Assembly: GCA_003223645.1 (NCBI GenBank)
Contig: QHVT01000013.1
Span: 1 to 64,000, forward strand
Direction of reading: 5' to 3'
From: Acidobacteriota bacterium
Lineage (GTDB): Bacteria > Acidobacteriota > Thermoanaerobaculia > Gp7-AA8
Length of the DNA stretch: 64,000 nucleotides
Made by a program: the position numbers and the translations under genes. The notes under the pieces are model-generated. The model had not been told where the DNA came from. It searched no databases and saw only the letters and a program-made list of their open reading frames with translations. How positions within the stretch are numbered: the first letter of the stretch is position 1; each line of letters starts with the position of its first letter. Positions 1-9,248 of the stretch are shown here, piece by piece.

Positions 1-254
1 CCAACGCCTTCGACAGTTGCATAGATCCAGAGCGCCAGAAAGATCTGGGGATCGATTGCCGGCCGCCCGGCCTTCCCCTCCCGCGATTGAATGCGCGCGT
101 AGAACTCGCCCAGATCGAGCCGGTCCACGAAGCTCCACACCGCACGCGCCTGATGATCGGCCGGCAGCAACGATTCCAGATCCATCGGGACCAGTCGCAT
201 CTGGGCCCGATTCACTTCCACCACTCGCGCTTTCGACTCTTGCTTCTCGCTCAT
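1..254 (-). mobile_element. IS1182-like transposase, N-terminal part (cut by window edge)
   Basis: Reading the minus strand from an ATG at 254 gives an open frame of about 84 codons that runs off the window start. It begins MSEKQESKARVVEVN and contains DLESLLPADHQARAVWSFVD and later GRPAIDPQIFLALWIYAT. This is the typical N-terminal region (DUF772) of IS1182/IS5-type DDE transposases, which cut and paste their own insertion sequence. The catalytic DDE residues would lie outside the window. No terminal inverted repeat was identified upstream of the start. The downstream GIY-YIG remnant and repeat fragments suggest this end of the window is an unstable region. Confidence 0.85.
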
Positions 255-384
255 GAACCGATGGTACGGTCATTGTCACTTTTCCACAGCACGCGCGAAT
301 TCTTCACACCCTCTCGGAATGACAGGGGCTACAAGAGGTGGAGTTTTGCAGCGAATTGCGAATTCCGAGGTAGGCTCGGATTGC

Positions 385-660
385 ATGAAGCTTTACCACG
401 TCTATCTCCTCGCAAGCCGCGCTCGCGTGCTCTATATCGGAATTACGAGCAATCGAATACCGACTCGCCGAGCACAAATCGCACAAATATCCGCGGTCAT
501 TCACGTCGCAGTACAAGGTGACGAAGCTTGTTTATGTCGAGGAGTACACGCGTGTTGTCGACGCGATCACGCGTGAGAAGCAGATGAAAGCGTGGCGACG
601 ATCGAAGAAGGTTGCGCTGATCGAAGCGACAATCCGGAGTGGGAGGATCTGGCTTCGTGA
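385..660 (+). pseudogene. GIY-YIG nuclease family protein, broken by two frameshifts
   Basis: An ATG at 385 opens with MKLYHVYLLASRARVLYIGI, matching small GIY-YIG proteins of about 90 residues (UPF0213/YhbQ type). After the ITSN residues near 450 the homology jumps by one frame (EYRLAEHKSHKYPRSFTSQY, then VTKLVYVEEYTRVVDAITRE and KQMKAWRRSKKVALIEA). Near 631 it jumps back (NPEWEDLAS, stop TGA at 658-660). The two shifts cancel, so the net length is a multiple of three and the family length is kept. In the original frame a stop occurs at 574-576, so no full protein is made. Either two small deletions have inactivated the gene or the assembly contains two errors. Catalytic GIY is partly recognisable as YIG in LYIGI; function is not predicted for the remnant. 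Confidence 0.75.
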
Positions 661-662
661 GC

Positions 663-696
663 GCGGGTGGGCGGCATTTTGGTGCCGCCCACCCGC
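663..696. terminator. perfect hairpin between convergent genes
   Basis: A 14-bp perfect stem (GCGGGTGGGCGGCA pairing with TGCCGCCCACCCGC) closes a 6-nt loop TTTTGG. It lies three bases after the GIY-YIG remnant stop and 31 bp from the stop of the convergent sortilin-like gene. Its position fits a bidirectional terminator, although no U-tract follows on either strand. A REP-like fragment (CTCGCTCACGCTCGGGATGA) sits directly to its right. Confidence 0.55.
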
Positions 697-726
697 CCGG
701 GTCCCTCGCTCACGCTCGGGATGACA

Positions 727-3700
727 TTAGGGTTGGATCGCTTCGTAGTCGGGTAACAGCACGAGGTTTTGCTTGCGCACGGCCTCCCGATACTTGCCCA
801 CATCCTCGCTGTACAACCTGTTGTACTCCCCCAAAACCTCCTTCAACACGCCTTCGGCGTACGTGAGGTAGGTGAGCTGCGCCGGAGTCGGGGCATCCCA
901 CGAGGACTGCAACGACTGGATCGGGTACTGTACTTTCGACATGGCGTCGAGGTCGGCGACGAGGCCTTTGGTCTTGGGCGGGTTCCACAACCGGCGCTCG
1001 ATGGCGTCGAGTTGCTTCTTCAACGCGTTGCCTTGTTTGATGAGGGGGTCGGGCTCGGCGCTGTCGTCGTCTTTTTTCAGCTTCGCGGCGACGGCGTCGA
1101 TGTCCGCGCGGGTTTTTCGGATGCGCTCGATGGCCTCCGTTGTTTTTTCCTGGAGTGCGCCGGCGCGGAGGATGACGGCGTATTTGGCGTTGCGTGTTTC
1201 GAGCGGGGTGGTCTCGCGCGGGTCGGGGACGACGGTCACGCTCTGCTTCGCTTCGTTGCCTTTGTATTTGATCGTGACGGTGTACGTGCCCGGAGGGACT
1301 TCGGGGCCGGTGCGCGGGCGGAAGGACTCGACTTCGGGCTCGTCGGACCGCGGCTGCTTGAATGCGTCGCGCGTGAGGTCCCAGTTCGTGCGGTTCACGC
1401 CGAGCTTCGCCGGACCTTTGAATTTGCGGATGACTTTTCCGGATGCGTCTGCGACTTCGATGTTGATCTGCGGTTCTTTGTCATCGGCAGGTTTCGCATC
1501 CGAAGGCGTTGCTTTCACCGGTTCTTTCGGAACGTCGGGCGGCACGCCGGTTTCGGGAAACACTTCTTTCTGCAGTGACTCGCGTTCCTTTGCTTTCCGC
1601 TCGCGCTCTTTTTCTTCGATCGGATGCGGCAGGCCCGCGACGTTCAGCGAATAGGTGAGGAGCGCGCCGTATGGTTCGTTCTCGCCGCGGAATTCCGAGT
1701 CGGCGACGAAGCGCGATCCTTCTTTCTGCCGCGTGACGTGCTGCATCGCTTCCGGAACTTCGAAGAAGTGGATCGGCTTGGCGAGGATGTCCTTCGTCAC
1801 GCTGCGCAACGGGCGGATGTCGTCGAGGATGTACGCCGCGCGGCCGTGCGTGGCGATGATGAGATCGTGATCGCGCGGATGGACTTGCAGTCCCATCACC
1901 GACGCGGTCGGGAAGCCGTGCTTCCACTTGAACCAGCTCTTGCCGGCGTCCTGCGAAACCCACAAACCGAACTCCGTGCCGAGGAAGAGCAGATCGGCGT
2001 CGATCGGATCCTGCTCGATCGAGAGCGCGTAGCCCTGAATGTCTTTCGTGACAAGCGACGTCCACGTCTTGCCGTAGTCGTTCGTGCGATAGACGTATGG
2101 CGTCCAGTTCGATCGGCGGTGATCGTCGAAGACGATGAACGCGGTGCCGGCGTCGTAGCGCGAGGCCTTGATCTCCGGCACCCACGTGTTCGCCGGCACA
2201 CTTTTGATGTTGTTCTCGAGGCTCGTCCAGTTCGCGCCGCCGTCGCGCGTGACGTGCACGCGGCCGTCGTCGGTGCCGGCCCAGATCGTGTTGCGATCGA
2301 GCGGGCTCGGCGCGATCGCGATCATCGTCGTGTAGTTCTCGGCACCGCTGACGTCGGGCGTGATGCCGCCGCTCTTCGCCTGCTGCTGCCACTCTTTCTT
2401 GTTCGTCGTGAGGTCGGGACTGATGATCTTCCACGTCTCGCCGCGGTCGCTAGATTTGTGGAGAAACTGGCTGCCGTAGTAGATGCCGTTCGGATCAAAT
2501 GGATCGACGGCCATTCCGGCATTCCAGTTGAACCGCAGATCGGTCTTCGCGTCCGGCGCCGAAGGTCGGATGTCCTTCCGCTCGCCGGTGCGCAGGTTCC
2601 AGCGGACGAGGAATCCTTCCTGGCTCATCGCGTAGCCGGTCATCGGATCGTTCGGAATCGGCGCGGTGCCGAAGCCGTCGCCGAAGCCGACTTCCTGCCA
2701 GTCCCAGTTGCGGATGCCCGCCGTCTCCCACGTCGTGTTCGGCCCCTTCCACGAGCCGTTGTCCTGCATGCCGCCGTAGATGTTGTACGGCTGCTCCATG
2801 TCGTAATTGATGTGGTAGTACTGGCCGACCGGCAGTGTGGCGACGAAGCGCCAGCTTCCGCCGCGATCCTCGCTCTCGAACACGCCGCCGTCGTTGCCGG
2901 CGAAGATGTGTCCCGGATTTTTCGGATCGATCCACATCGCGTGAAAGTCGGGGTGCACGCGCGAGAACGGCACGAGTCCCTTGAACGTCTTGCCGCCGTC
3001 GTTCGAGACGGTGATCTGTGTCGCGATGTTGTAGACGCGATTCGGATCGGCGGGATCGACGCGGATGTCGGCGTAGTAGAACGGACGGCTGGCGATGTTG
3101 GTCTCGGTGTTGACAGCGGTCCATTTCAGTCCGCCGTCGTCCGATCGCAGGAGCGCGCTCTTCTCCGCTTCGACGAGCGCGTAGACGATGTTCGGATTTG
3201 AATGCGAGAAGGCGATCCCGATGCGCCCGAGGTTGCCTTTCGGCATTCCGTCTTCCTCGGCGTACCGCTTCCAGTTCGCGCCGCCGTCGTACGTCACGTA
3301 CAAACCGGAGCCGGGACCGCCGGAGTTGAAGAACCACGGCCAGCGCCGGTACTCCCACAGCGCGGCGAAGAGCTTGTTCGGATTTTCCGGATCGATCACC
3401 AGCTCCGCGGCGCCGCTCCGCTCATTGCTGAAAAGTACTTTGGTCCAGCTCTTTCCGCCGTCGACGGTCTTGAACACGCCGCGGTCGGCGTTCTGTCCCC
3501 ACGCCTGTCCCATCGCCGCGACCCAGGCAATGTTCGGATCGCGCGGATGCAGCACGATGCGATAAATGCGCTCGGTTTTGTCGAGGCCGAGGTGCTGCCA
3601 GGTCTTGCCGCCGTCCATCGATTTGTAGACGCCGTTGCCGACCGACATCGAGTTGCGCACGTTGCCTTCGCCCGTGCCGGCCCACACGATCTCGGGACTC

Positions 3701-3990
3701 GCCTGATAGACCGCGACCGCACCGATCGCGGCGACCGGCTGGTCGTCGAAGATCGGCGTGAACGTCAGTCCGCCGTTCGTCGACTTCCAGAGCCCGCCCG
3801 TCGCGGCGCCGACGTAGACGATGTTCGGATTCGATTCCACGACGTCGATCGCGGCGATGCGTCCGCTCATCGATGCGGGACCGATCGAGCGCGCTTTCAT
3901 CCCCGCGAGGAGATCGGGATCGACTTGTGCGTGAAGGGCGGCGGCGAGCGTGAATGAGAGAACGAGGACCCCGATTCGCCTCATCTGCAT
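727..3990 (-). CDS. secreted sortilin-like BNR/VPS10 beta-propeller protein
   Basis: The 1,087-residue product has a signal peptide (RRIGVLVLSFTLAAALHAQ), so it is exported. Residues of about 22-690 hold many BNR/Asp-box motifs of the S-x-D-x-G-x-T-W type: KSTNGGLTF, KSMDGGKTW, KTVDGGKSW, VTYDGGANW, RSDDGGLKW, VSNDGGKTF, VTRDGGANW and RTNDYGKTW. These mark large VPS10/sortilin or xyloglucanase-like propellers. Residues of about 700-1087 form a charged C-terminal part with an Ig/FnIII-like stretch and a likely coiled coil. Such proteins are common in Acidobacteriota and usually annotated only as glycosyl hydrolase; the substrate is unknown. A second ATG six bases in (3984) has better spacing to AGGG and may be the true start. 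The gene follows the YfiR-like gene on the same strand, separated by a hairpin at 3997-4037. Confidence 0.85.
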   Translation of the reverse strand: MQMRRIGVLVLSFTLAAALHAQVDPDLLAGMKARSIGPASMSGRIAAIDVVESNPNIVYVGAATGGLWKSTNGGLTFTPIFDDQPVAAIGAVAVYQASPEIVWAGTGEGNVRNSMSVGNGVYKSMDGGKTWQHLGLDKTERIYRIVLHPRDPNIAWVAAMGQAWGQNADRGVFKTVDGGKSWTKVLFSNERSGAAELVIDPENPNKLFAALWEYRRWPWFFNSGGPGSGLYVTYDGGANWKRYAEEDGMPKGNLGRIGIAFSHSNPNIVYALVEAEKSALLRSDDGGLKWTAVNTETNIASRPFYYADIRVDPADPNRVYNIATQITVSNDGGKTFKGLVPFSRVHPDFHAMWIDPKNPGHIFAGNDGGVFESEDRGGSWRFVATLPVGQYYHINYDMEQPYNIYGGMQDNGSWKGPNTTWETAGIRNWDWQEVGFGDGFGTAPIPNDPMTGYAMSQEGFLVRWNLRTGERKDIRPSAPDAKTDLRFNWNAGMAVDPFDPNGIYYGSQFLHKSSDRGETWKIISPDLTTNKKEWQQQAKSGGITPDVSGAENYTTMIAIAPSPLDRNTIWAGTDDGRVHVTRDGGANWTSLENNIKSVPANTWVPEIKASRYDAGTAFIVFDDHRRSNWTPYVYRTNDYGKTWTSLVTKDIQGYALSIEQDPIDADLLFLGTEFGLWVSQDAGKSWFKWKHGFPTASVMGLQVHPRDHDLIIATHGRAAYILDDIRPLRSVTKDILAKPIHFFEVPEAMQHVTRQKEGSRFVADSEFRGENEPYGALLTYSLNVAGLPHPIEEKERERKAKERESLQKEVFPETGVPPDVPKEPVKATPSDAKPADDKEPQINIEVADASGKVIRKFKGPAKLGVNRTNWDLTRDAFKQPRSDEPEVESFRPRTGPEVPPGTYTVTIKYKGNEAKQSVTVVPDPRETTPLETRNAKYAVILRAGALQEKTTEAIERIRKTRADIDAVAAKLKKDDDSAEPDPLIKQGNALKKQLDAIERRLWNPPKTKGLVADLDAMSKVQYPIQSLQSSWDAPTPAQLTYLTYAEGVLKEVLGEYNRLYSEDVGKYREAVRKQNLVLLPDYEAIQP

Positions 3991-3996
3991 GGCCCT

Positions 3997-4037
3997 AGTT
4001 TATCCCGCGCCTAGACGCGGGATCTCCGGGATAAACT
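3997..4037 (-). terminator. intergenic hairpin with two alternative stems
   Basis: Between the YfiR-like gene and the sortilin-like gene, AGTTTATCCCG pairs with CGGGATAAACT (11 bp, outer stem). TCCCGCG pairs with CGCGGGA inside it (7 bp). The two stems share bases, so they are mutually exclusive. It may terminate or attenuate read-through from the upstream operon. No U-run is present, so the role is inferred from position only. Confidence 0.45.
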
Positions 4038-4591
4038 CAATGAACGTCGACGAGCCGCGCCAGCTGCAGGAGCTGCGCGGGAAACGAGCTCCCCTCGGCG
4101 CGTGACGACGCGACGTTGATGACGATGAGCGGGCGGTCGTTGCGAACGTCCAGCGCGACGCTCACGCCTTCGTCGACGTATTCAGGCACACCCGTGATCG
4201 TGCGGATGTGGCGCGCGCGGGCGAGTCGCGCGATGTCCGCAACGTCCGCTCCGCGCAACGGCGCGATGTAGAAGACGTCGGCGTCGATGCTGTTGATCAT
4301 GGCGGCGATCGATGACGTCTGGTCGATCGCGACGGCGATGCTGCGGATGCGCTGTCCGCTCGTCGCGATCCATGACTCCACCTGCGACCTCACGATCGCC
4401 GACGGGCCGTGGCTTTCCTGAAAGAGGATGGCGATGACGATCTCGCCGCCGGCCGGGAACGCGCGATCGAGCTTCCAGATCTTCACGAACAGAGGCAGTT
4501 GCACGCTGACCGGAACCGGCATCGTCGATGCCGCCGCCGTGCCGCTGCATGCGAGCAGCAACAGCAAGGCGAGCCGTCGCGTGGCGGTCAT
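4037..4591 (-). CDS. YfiR/DUF4154-family periplasmic protein
   Basis: The 184-residue protein starts with a clear signal peptide (RLALLLLLACSGTAAAS) and continues with KIWKLDRAFPAGGEIVIAIL, the opening of the YfiR (DUF4154) domain. Later family segments are ADVFYIAP, the RTITGVPEYVDEG stretch and the C-terminal VNVASSRAEGSSFPAQLLQL. In Pseudomonas, YfiR is a periplasmic repressor of the diguanylate cyclase YfiN. Homologues elsewhere are often encoded beside TonB receptors and sensor kinases, as here. The ATG lies 4 bp after the TonB receptor stop, so the two are almost certainly co-transcribed. In this operon it more likely feeds a signal to the hybrid kinase than to a cyclase; that is inference. 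Confidence 0.75.
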   Translation of the reverse strand: MTATRRLALLLLLACSGTAAASTMPVPVSVQLPLFVKIWKLDRAFPAGGEIVIAILFQESHGPSAIVRSQVESWIATSGQRIRSIAVAIDQTSSIAAMINSIDADVFYIAPLRGADVADIARLARARHIRTITGVPEYVDEGVSVALDVRNDRPLIVINVASSRAEGSSFPAQLLQLARLVDVH

Positions 4592-4595
4592 CGGT

Positions 4596-6513
4596 TCATC
4601 GGCCTTTCGCGATGAGACGGACGACGAAGGTACGGCCGTCCTGCGGAATCGTGTCCTGCAGATGTTCGGGACCGCCCGGCGTGGCGTACGGCGTGTTGAA
4701 GAGATTGCGGATGGTGACGCCGAGGCTCAGACGCTTCGTGATCGCGGCGGTGAGATTCATGTTCGCGATCAGGCCGTTCGCAGTCTCCGCGCCGCCGATC
4801 GTCTTGCGTGCGGAGCCATAGAGCAATTCGATCGCGCCCTGCAGCGGCCGCGAGGTCGGAGTGGAGATCCCGGCTTTGGCGAGATGCTCCGGCGAGTTCG
4901 GCATGCGTTGCCCGTTCTCGGTCGCGTGCTGCCAGGAGTAATTGATGTAGCTCCAGATCCCGTTGCCGCGGCGATAGTCGCATTGCAGCTCGATCCCGTT
5001 GGAGCGAAGCTCGCCGGCATTCTTGTAGCCGAACGCCGTTCCGTCCTCGAAGTCCTGCCGGATGACATTGTCGACATCGATATTGAAGAGCGCGGCGGTC
5101 AGCATCATGTCCGAGGCGATGCGCTGTTCCCATACCAGCTCCACGGTCTGAATCGCCTCCGGCGCCGGCACCGAGAGGCCGTGAAAAAACAGTCTCGTAG
5201 ACGCTCGGCAGCCGGAATCCCTGACCGACCAGAAACTTCGTCGTCGTGCGCTCGTTCGGCGTATAGATCAGCGCCACGCGCCTTGTCAGGTGGTCGCCTT
5301 CGCCGGAATAGCGGTCGTAACTCGCGCCGGCCGTGAGCACGACACCCTTGCGCAGTCCCCATTCGCTCTGTGCGTAGATCGATCCGATAGTGAACGGCAG
5401 ATCGACGGCGGCTCGATCCTGCGGTGTGCCCCACTGGTAGCTCGCGTGCTGCGTGCGCGTCCAGCGCGTGCCGATGGTGAGTCGCCGGCTCGCGCTGAAG
5501 TCGCGCACATACTGTCCCTCGGCGCCGATCCGCGTGGAGACGGCGTCATCCGACCAGAGGGCGCCCGACGATTCCCCAGTCGTGGAGCCGCCTGGAAAAT
5601 CGCCGTAGTAATGAAAGCGGTCGAAGTACGAGCGCAGCGAGATCTGACTCGCCGCCGTGAAGCGATGCGCAAACTGAACGCCGGCCAACGTGCGGCTGTC
5701 AGTCGTCCGCGCGTCGCCTCCGAACGTACCTTCCCATGGAGCGGTCGGCACGCCTTTGGTCCGCGTCGATTGCAACGCGATCGCATGCAGTTCGCCGAAC
5801 GAGAGCGTCGCGAGCACGCTGCGGTAGTCGTCGAAGTCGTGGCCGCGCACGACGCCGTGATTCAAGCCGGGCCTGTCGAATTCGCGGAAATAGAGATCGC
5901 TGCCGTTGTTCTCCTGCCACGACATCGCGATGCTCGCGGAGAGCTTGCCGGCGCCGAATCCCGCGCGGCCGCTGGCGAATCGTGTTCCGCGAGTTCCCGT
6001 GGCCAGCGTCAGCTCGGAATGCTCCTGCGCGTCCTTCGTGATCAGATTGATCACGCCGAACATCGCGCCGGTACCGTACATGACCGAGCTCGGGCCGCGC
6101 ACGAACTCGATGCGCGAGAAAACCGACAGGTCGAGCGCGAGCGTGCTGCCGATGCCGACGCTGCCGGAGACGACCTCCTGCATCGGATGACCGTCGATCA
6201 GCACGAGAAAGCGGCTGTTGAAATCCGTCGGCAGGCCGACGCCGCGCACGCCGAGGTATGTGTAGCCGCGGTCGTACGTCGTGTACACGCCGCGCACCGC
6301 GCTCAGCACGTCGGCGAGCGTGTGCCATCCGTAGCGGCTGATCTCTTCGGACGAGATCACCGTCACCGAAGCCGGCACCTCGTTGATCCGCTGGTCGTAC
6401 TTCGCCGCCGTGCTGATCGGCGTCGACAGCAGATCATCGAGCGGAGCGCGGTCGTCGGCTTGAGCGATGGCAGCGAGGGACAAGAAAACGAGAGTGAGGG
6501 TGTGTCGGTACAT
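4596..6513 (-). CDS. TonB-dependent receptor, frameshifted in an A6 tract
   Basis: The start is ATG at 6513 (MYRHTLTLVFLSLAAIAQAD, a signal peptide) with AAAGGA upstream. It overlaps the preceding regulator's stop as TGATG. The plug domain follows (AKYDQRINEVPASVTVISSE, the ADVLSAVRGVYTTYDRGYTY region, IEFVRGPSSVMYGTGAMFGV), then barrel strands. At the homopolymer 5184-5189 (plus strand A6) the frame is lost after LPSVYETVF. Removing one base gives HGLSVPAPEAIQTVELVWEQ, and the barrel continues normally to the C-terminal motif RTFVVRLIAKGR at 4596. The family is an outer-membrane transporter of metal chelates or other large ligands, powered by TonB. The break may be a sequencing error, transcriptional slippage or a true mutation. 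The substrate is not predictable. Confidence 0.85.
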
Positions 6514-6893
6514 CAAACATTCCTTTCGGCGGGCACGCGGTTTACGCATTGTTCGATGACGTGCATGAGCTCATCGCAGTCGAACGGCTTCGGGACGTTG
6601 GCGAAGGCGGGGATGTCGCGGCCGCGCGTGAAGCGCGAGTAGCCGCTGAGAACGATCACGCGCTCGAGGATCTCGGGACGCGTCAGCTTCCAGTATTCGG
6701 TGAGGGTCTCGCCGTCGAAGACCGGCATGTTGAGATCGAGGACGATGACGTCGTAGTTGCGATCGAGATCGACGGCATGGATGCCGTCCGACTTCGTCTC
6801 CACGCGAAAGCCGCGCAGCTCGAGGAGCGTGGTCATGACTTCGACGATGTCGGGATCGTCGTCGATGATGAGCGCCGTTCGATCGCTCACCAT
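6513..6893 (-). CDS. single-domain response regulator
   Basis: A 126-residue receiver domain begins MVSDRTALIIDDDPDIVEVM. The acidic pocket is IDDDPD, the phospho-acceptor Asp lies in VIVLDLNMPVFDGE, the conserved Ser/Thr is in VIVLSGYS and the Lys in VPKPFD. There is no output domain, so it acts by protein contact or phospho-relay. Its ATG overlaps the kinase stop by a few bases and its TGA overlaps the TonB ATG, so the genes are translationally coupled. The open frame extends upstream without stops, but that extension is antisense-like sequence inside the kinase gene and is not part of this gene. Its likely partner is the adjacent hybrid kinase. Confidence 0.9.
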   Translation of the reverse strand: MVSDRTALIIDDDPDIVEVMTTLLELRGFRVETKSDGIHAVDLDRNYDVIVLDLNMPVFDGETLTEYWKLTRPEILERVIVLSGYSRFTRGRDIPAFANVPKPFDCDELMHVIEQCVNRVPAERNV

Positions 6894-9166
6894 GTGCTTC
6901 CTTCTTCGAGCGCCGCGATCGCGTCGATGAACGCCGGAATCTCGAACGGCTTCTGCAGGAACATCGCGCCCGCGCAGCTCGCGCGCACGAGCGCCTCGTC
7001 TGCGTGCCCGCTGGCGAACACGATCTTCATGTCCGCATCGAGCGCGCGCAGCTGCCGGCCGACTTCGACGCCGTCGATATCGGGCAGCCGCACGTCGATC
7101 AGCGCGACGTCCGGCCGCAGCACTCTCGCCGCCGGCTCGGCTTTTCTTCCGCGATCCACCGTCACCACGATCAATCCCCGGTCCCGCAGCGACATCGCCG
7201 TTCCCTCGGCGATGCTCGGCTCGTCTTCCACGATCAGGATCTTTCGCGCGCGAATTGCGCGCTCGGCGTTTGTTTGCGTTTCCGGCTCGTGCGTCTCCAC
7301 CGTCAGCGGCAGGAACAGATGGAACGTCGTGCCGCGATCGACTTCGCTCTCGACGAAAATCAGTCCGCCGTGGCGCGTGACGACCTGGTGCGCGACGGCG
7401 AGTCCGAGTCCCGTGCCGCCGTTCTTCTTGGTCGTGAACAGCGGATCGAACGCGTGGCGGTGTACGTGCTCCGGCATGCCGTGTCCGGAGTCCTCCACGC
7501 GGATGTGCGCGAAGTTCTGGCAGTGCGGCACGCTGCCGAACGACCGCGTCTCGCCGGGTCGCGCGCGCTCCGCGACGACGCGCAGCGTGCCGCCGCACGG
7601 CATCGCGTCGCGTGCGTTGTTGATGAGATTCGCGAACACCTGCGAGAGCTGCGCGGCATCGCCGCGGATGTGGAGCGACGGCTCGAACGACCAGGTGAAC
7701 TCGATGAGATTTCCGGTCGGCGCCTGCAGCTCGGGAACGAGCCGCTCCCACCATGCGCGGAGATCGACCGGCGCGATTGACGGCACCGCGGGACGCGCGA
7801 AGCGCAGCATGTCCTGCGCGACGCGCTTGCCGCGCGCGATCGAGCTGGCGATGTGAGACGCGCCTTTCGCAACCGACTCGGGTGACACGTTCGGACGCTG
7901 CAGCAGATCGGCGAACGGCTGCATCGACATCAGCACGTTGTTGAACTCGTGCGCGACCGTGGCGGTGAGCTGCCCGAGGCTCGTCAGGCGGTTTGCCTGC
8001 TGCAGCTGGTCCTCGAGTAGCCGGCGGTCCGTCACATCGCGGCCGTTGGTGATGATCGACACGCGGCCGTTCGACTGCACGGTGCGCGACTCGATCGAGA
8101 GCCAGCGCCACGAGCCATCGCGATGGCGCATGCGCAGGTCGATGTTGCCGACGAGTCCCGGCGACTCGATGTGCTTCTGAAAATACGCCGCCGCGCGCTC
8201 GCGATCCTCGGGATGCACGAAGTCCATCGAACGCCGCTGATCGAGCTCCTCCGGCGAATATCCGAGGAGCCGTTCGGCGGAAGGACTGTGATAGGTGATG
8301 AGCCCGTCCTGATCGATGATCGAGATTACGTCGAGGCAGTTCTCGATGATCGAGCGGAAGTGCCGCTCGCTGCTGCGCAGCGCGTGCAGCGCTTCCTCGC
8401 GATCGGTGACGTCATGCGCCAGCCCGCGAACGACTGGCCGGTCTCCCTCACCGCGGCGCAGCGCGTTGCGGTAGTGCCACGTGCGCTGCTGGCCGCTGCG
8501 CGACTGCAGCGCCATCAATCCTTCGGCGGCGCCGTTGCGCGTGATCGTGGCGAGGTAGTGCTCGAATCCCGCTTTGCCTTCGGGGCTCAGCAGGTCGCGG
8601 ATCGACATCGTGAGGAGCTCGTCGCGCGGAATGCCGAGGGCGCGCGCGGCCGCGGGATTCACAGAGACGATTTTCCCGTCGAGGTCGTGCTCGCACAGAA
8701 GATCGTGCGTCGACTCCACGAGCTCGCGATAGCGATACTCGGTCGCGATCAGCTGTGCGCGCGCGTTGTCGATCGCCCGCAGCTCACGCTCGGCGACCTT
8801 ACGGTCCGAGATGTCGTGGATCGTCGTCACGCGCACGCCCGACGTCTTGCCGGTCGCTCCGCGAACCTCGACCGGGATCCGTTCTCCATTCGCGCGCAGC
8901 GCCACGGCTTCGAACGACTCGAGGCGCGCTTCGCGGACGTGTTTCGCCACGAGCTCCCGGCATTCGGGAGCGGTGAACTCGAGGATCGATCGTCCGATGC
9001 AGTCAGCGATCTCGAATCCGAACATTCCCGCGCAGCGGTCATTCAAGGCGAGCACGCGTCCGTGGCGATGCACCATCACCGCGTCGAACGACACTTCGCA
9101 CAGGAGCCGGAACCATTCTTCGGAATCCGATTCGACTTCGGGAGGAGGCAGAGTCAATACCGTCAT
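6887..9166 (-). CDS. soluble hybrid histidine kinase with three PAS domains
   Basis: The 759-residue protein lacks membrane segments. Approximate order: PAS 15-130, PAS 140-260, PAS 265-385 (FHPED-like FVHPEDRERA with a PAC tail), HisKA-type dimerisation domain with the phospho-acceptor in TATVAHEFNNVLMSMQPFAD, HATPase with N-box NLINNARDAM and G-box GGTGLGLAVAHQ, then a receiver domain from about 645 (ILIVEDEPSIAEG, ALIDVRLPDIDGVE, FLQKPF). The AHEFNN box is typical of NtrB-like PAS kinases. It heads an operon with the single receiver, TonB receptor and YfiR-like protein. It is divergent from a second kinase, sharing an 82-bp intergenic region. The signal is probably cytoplasmic or relayed from the receptor. 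Confidence 0.9.
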   Translation of the reverse strand: MTVLTLPPPEVESDSEEWFRLLCEVSFDAVMVHRHGRVLALNDRCAGMFGFEIADCIGRSILEFTAPECRELVAKHVREARLESFEAVALRANGERIPVEVRGATGKTSGVRVTTIHDISDRKVAERELRAIDNARAQLIATEYRYRELVESTHDLLCEHDLDGKIVSVNPAAARALGIPRDELLTMSIRDLLSPEGKAGFEHYLATITRNGAAEGLMALQSRSGQQRTWHYRNALRRGEGDRPVVRGLAHDVTDREEALHALRSSERHFRSIIENCLDVISIIDQDGLITYHSPSAERLLGYSPEELDQRRSMDFVHPEDRERAAAYFQKHIESPGLVGNIDLRMRHRDGSWRWLSIESRTVQSNGRVSIITNGRDVTDRRLLEDQLQQANRLTSLGQLTATVAHEFNNVLMSMQPFADLLQRPNVSPESVAKGASHIASSIARGKRVAQDMLRFARPAVPSIAPVDLRAWWERLVPELQAPTGNLIEFTWSFEPSLHIRGDAAQLSQVFANLINNARDAMPCGGTLRVVAERARPGETRSFGSVPHCQNFAHIRVEDSGHGMPEHVHRHAFDPLFTTKKNGGTGLGLAVAHQVVTRHGGLIFVESEVDRGTTFHLFLPLTVETHEPETQTNAERAIRARKILIVEDEPSIAEGTAMSLRDRGLIVVTVDRGRKAEPAARVLRPDVALIDVRLPDIDGVEVGRQLRALDADMKIVFASGHADEALVRASCAGAMFLQKPFEIPAFIDAIAALEEGSTW

Positions 9167-9187
9167 TTCGCAGTGTGAGTCCGCCGG

Positions 9188-9231
9188 GGTGCCGAAAAAA
9201 TACAGAGCCCGCTTGTATTTTTTTTGACACC
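9188..9231. promoter_or_regulatory. dyad in the divergent kinase promoter region
   Basis: Between the two divergent kinase genes, GGTG-CCG-AAAAAATACA is mirrored by TGTATTTTTTTTGACACC around a 9-nt GC-rich centre. The 10-bp core AAAAAATACA/TGTATTTTTT is perfect, and the outer GGTG/CACC also pairs. It is the only strongly AT-rich patch nearby. It could be an operator shared by both genes or carry both -10 regions. Either reading is inference. Confidence 0.45.
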
Positions 9232-9248
9232 TTGCGGACTACGACGGC

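Noticed and set aside
6894-8111. Long N-terminal extension of the response regulator frame
   Set aside because: The receiver starts at MVSDRTALIIDDD; upstream residues are Arg/Ala-rich and overlap the kinase, which has full domains in another frame.
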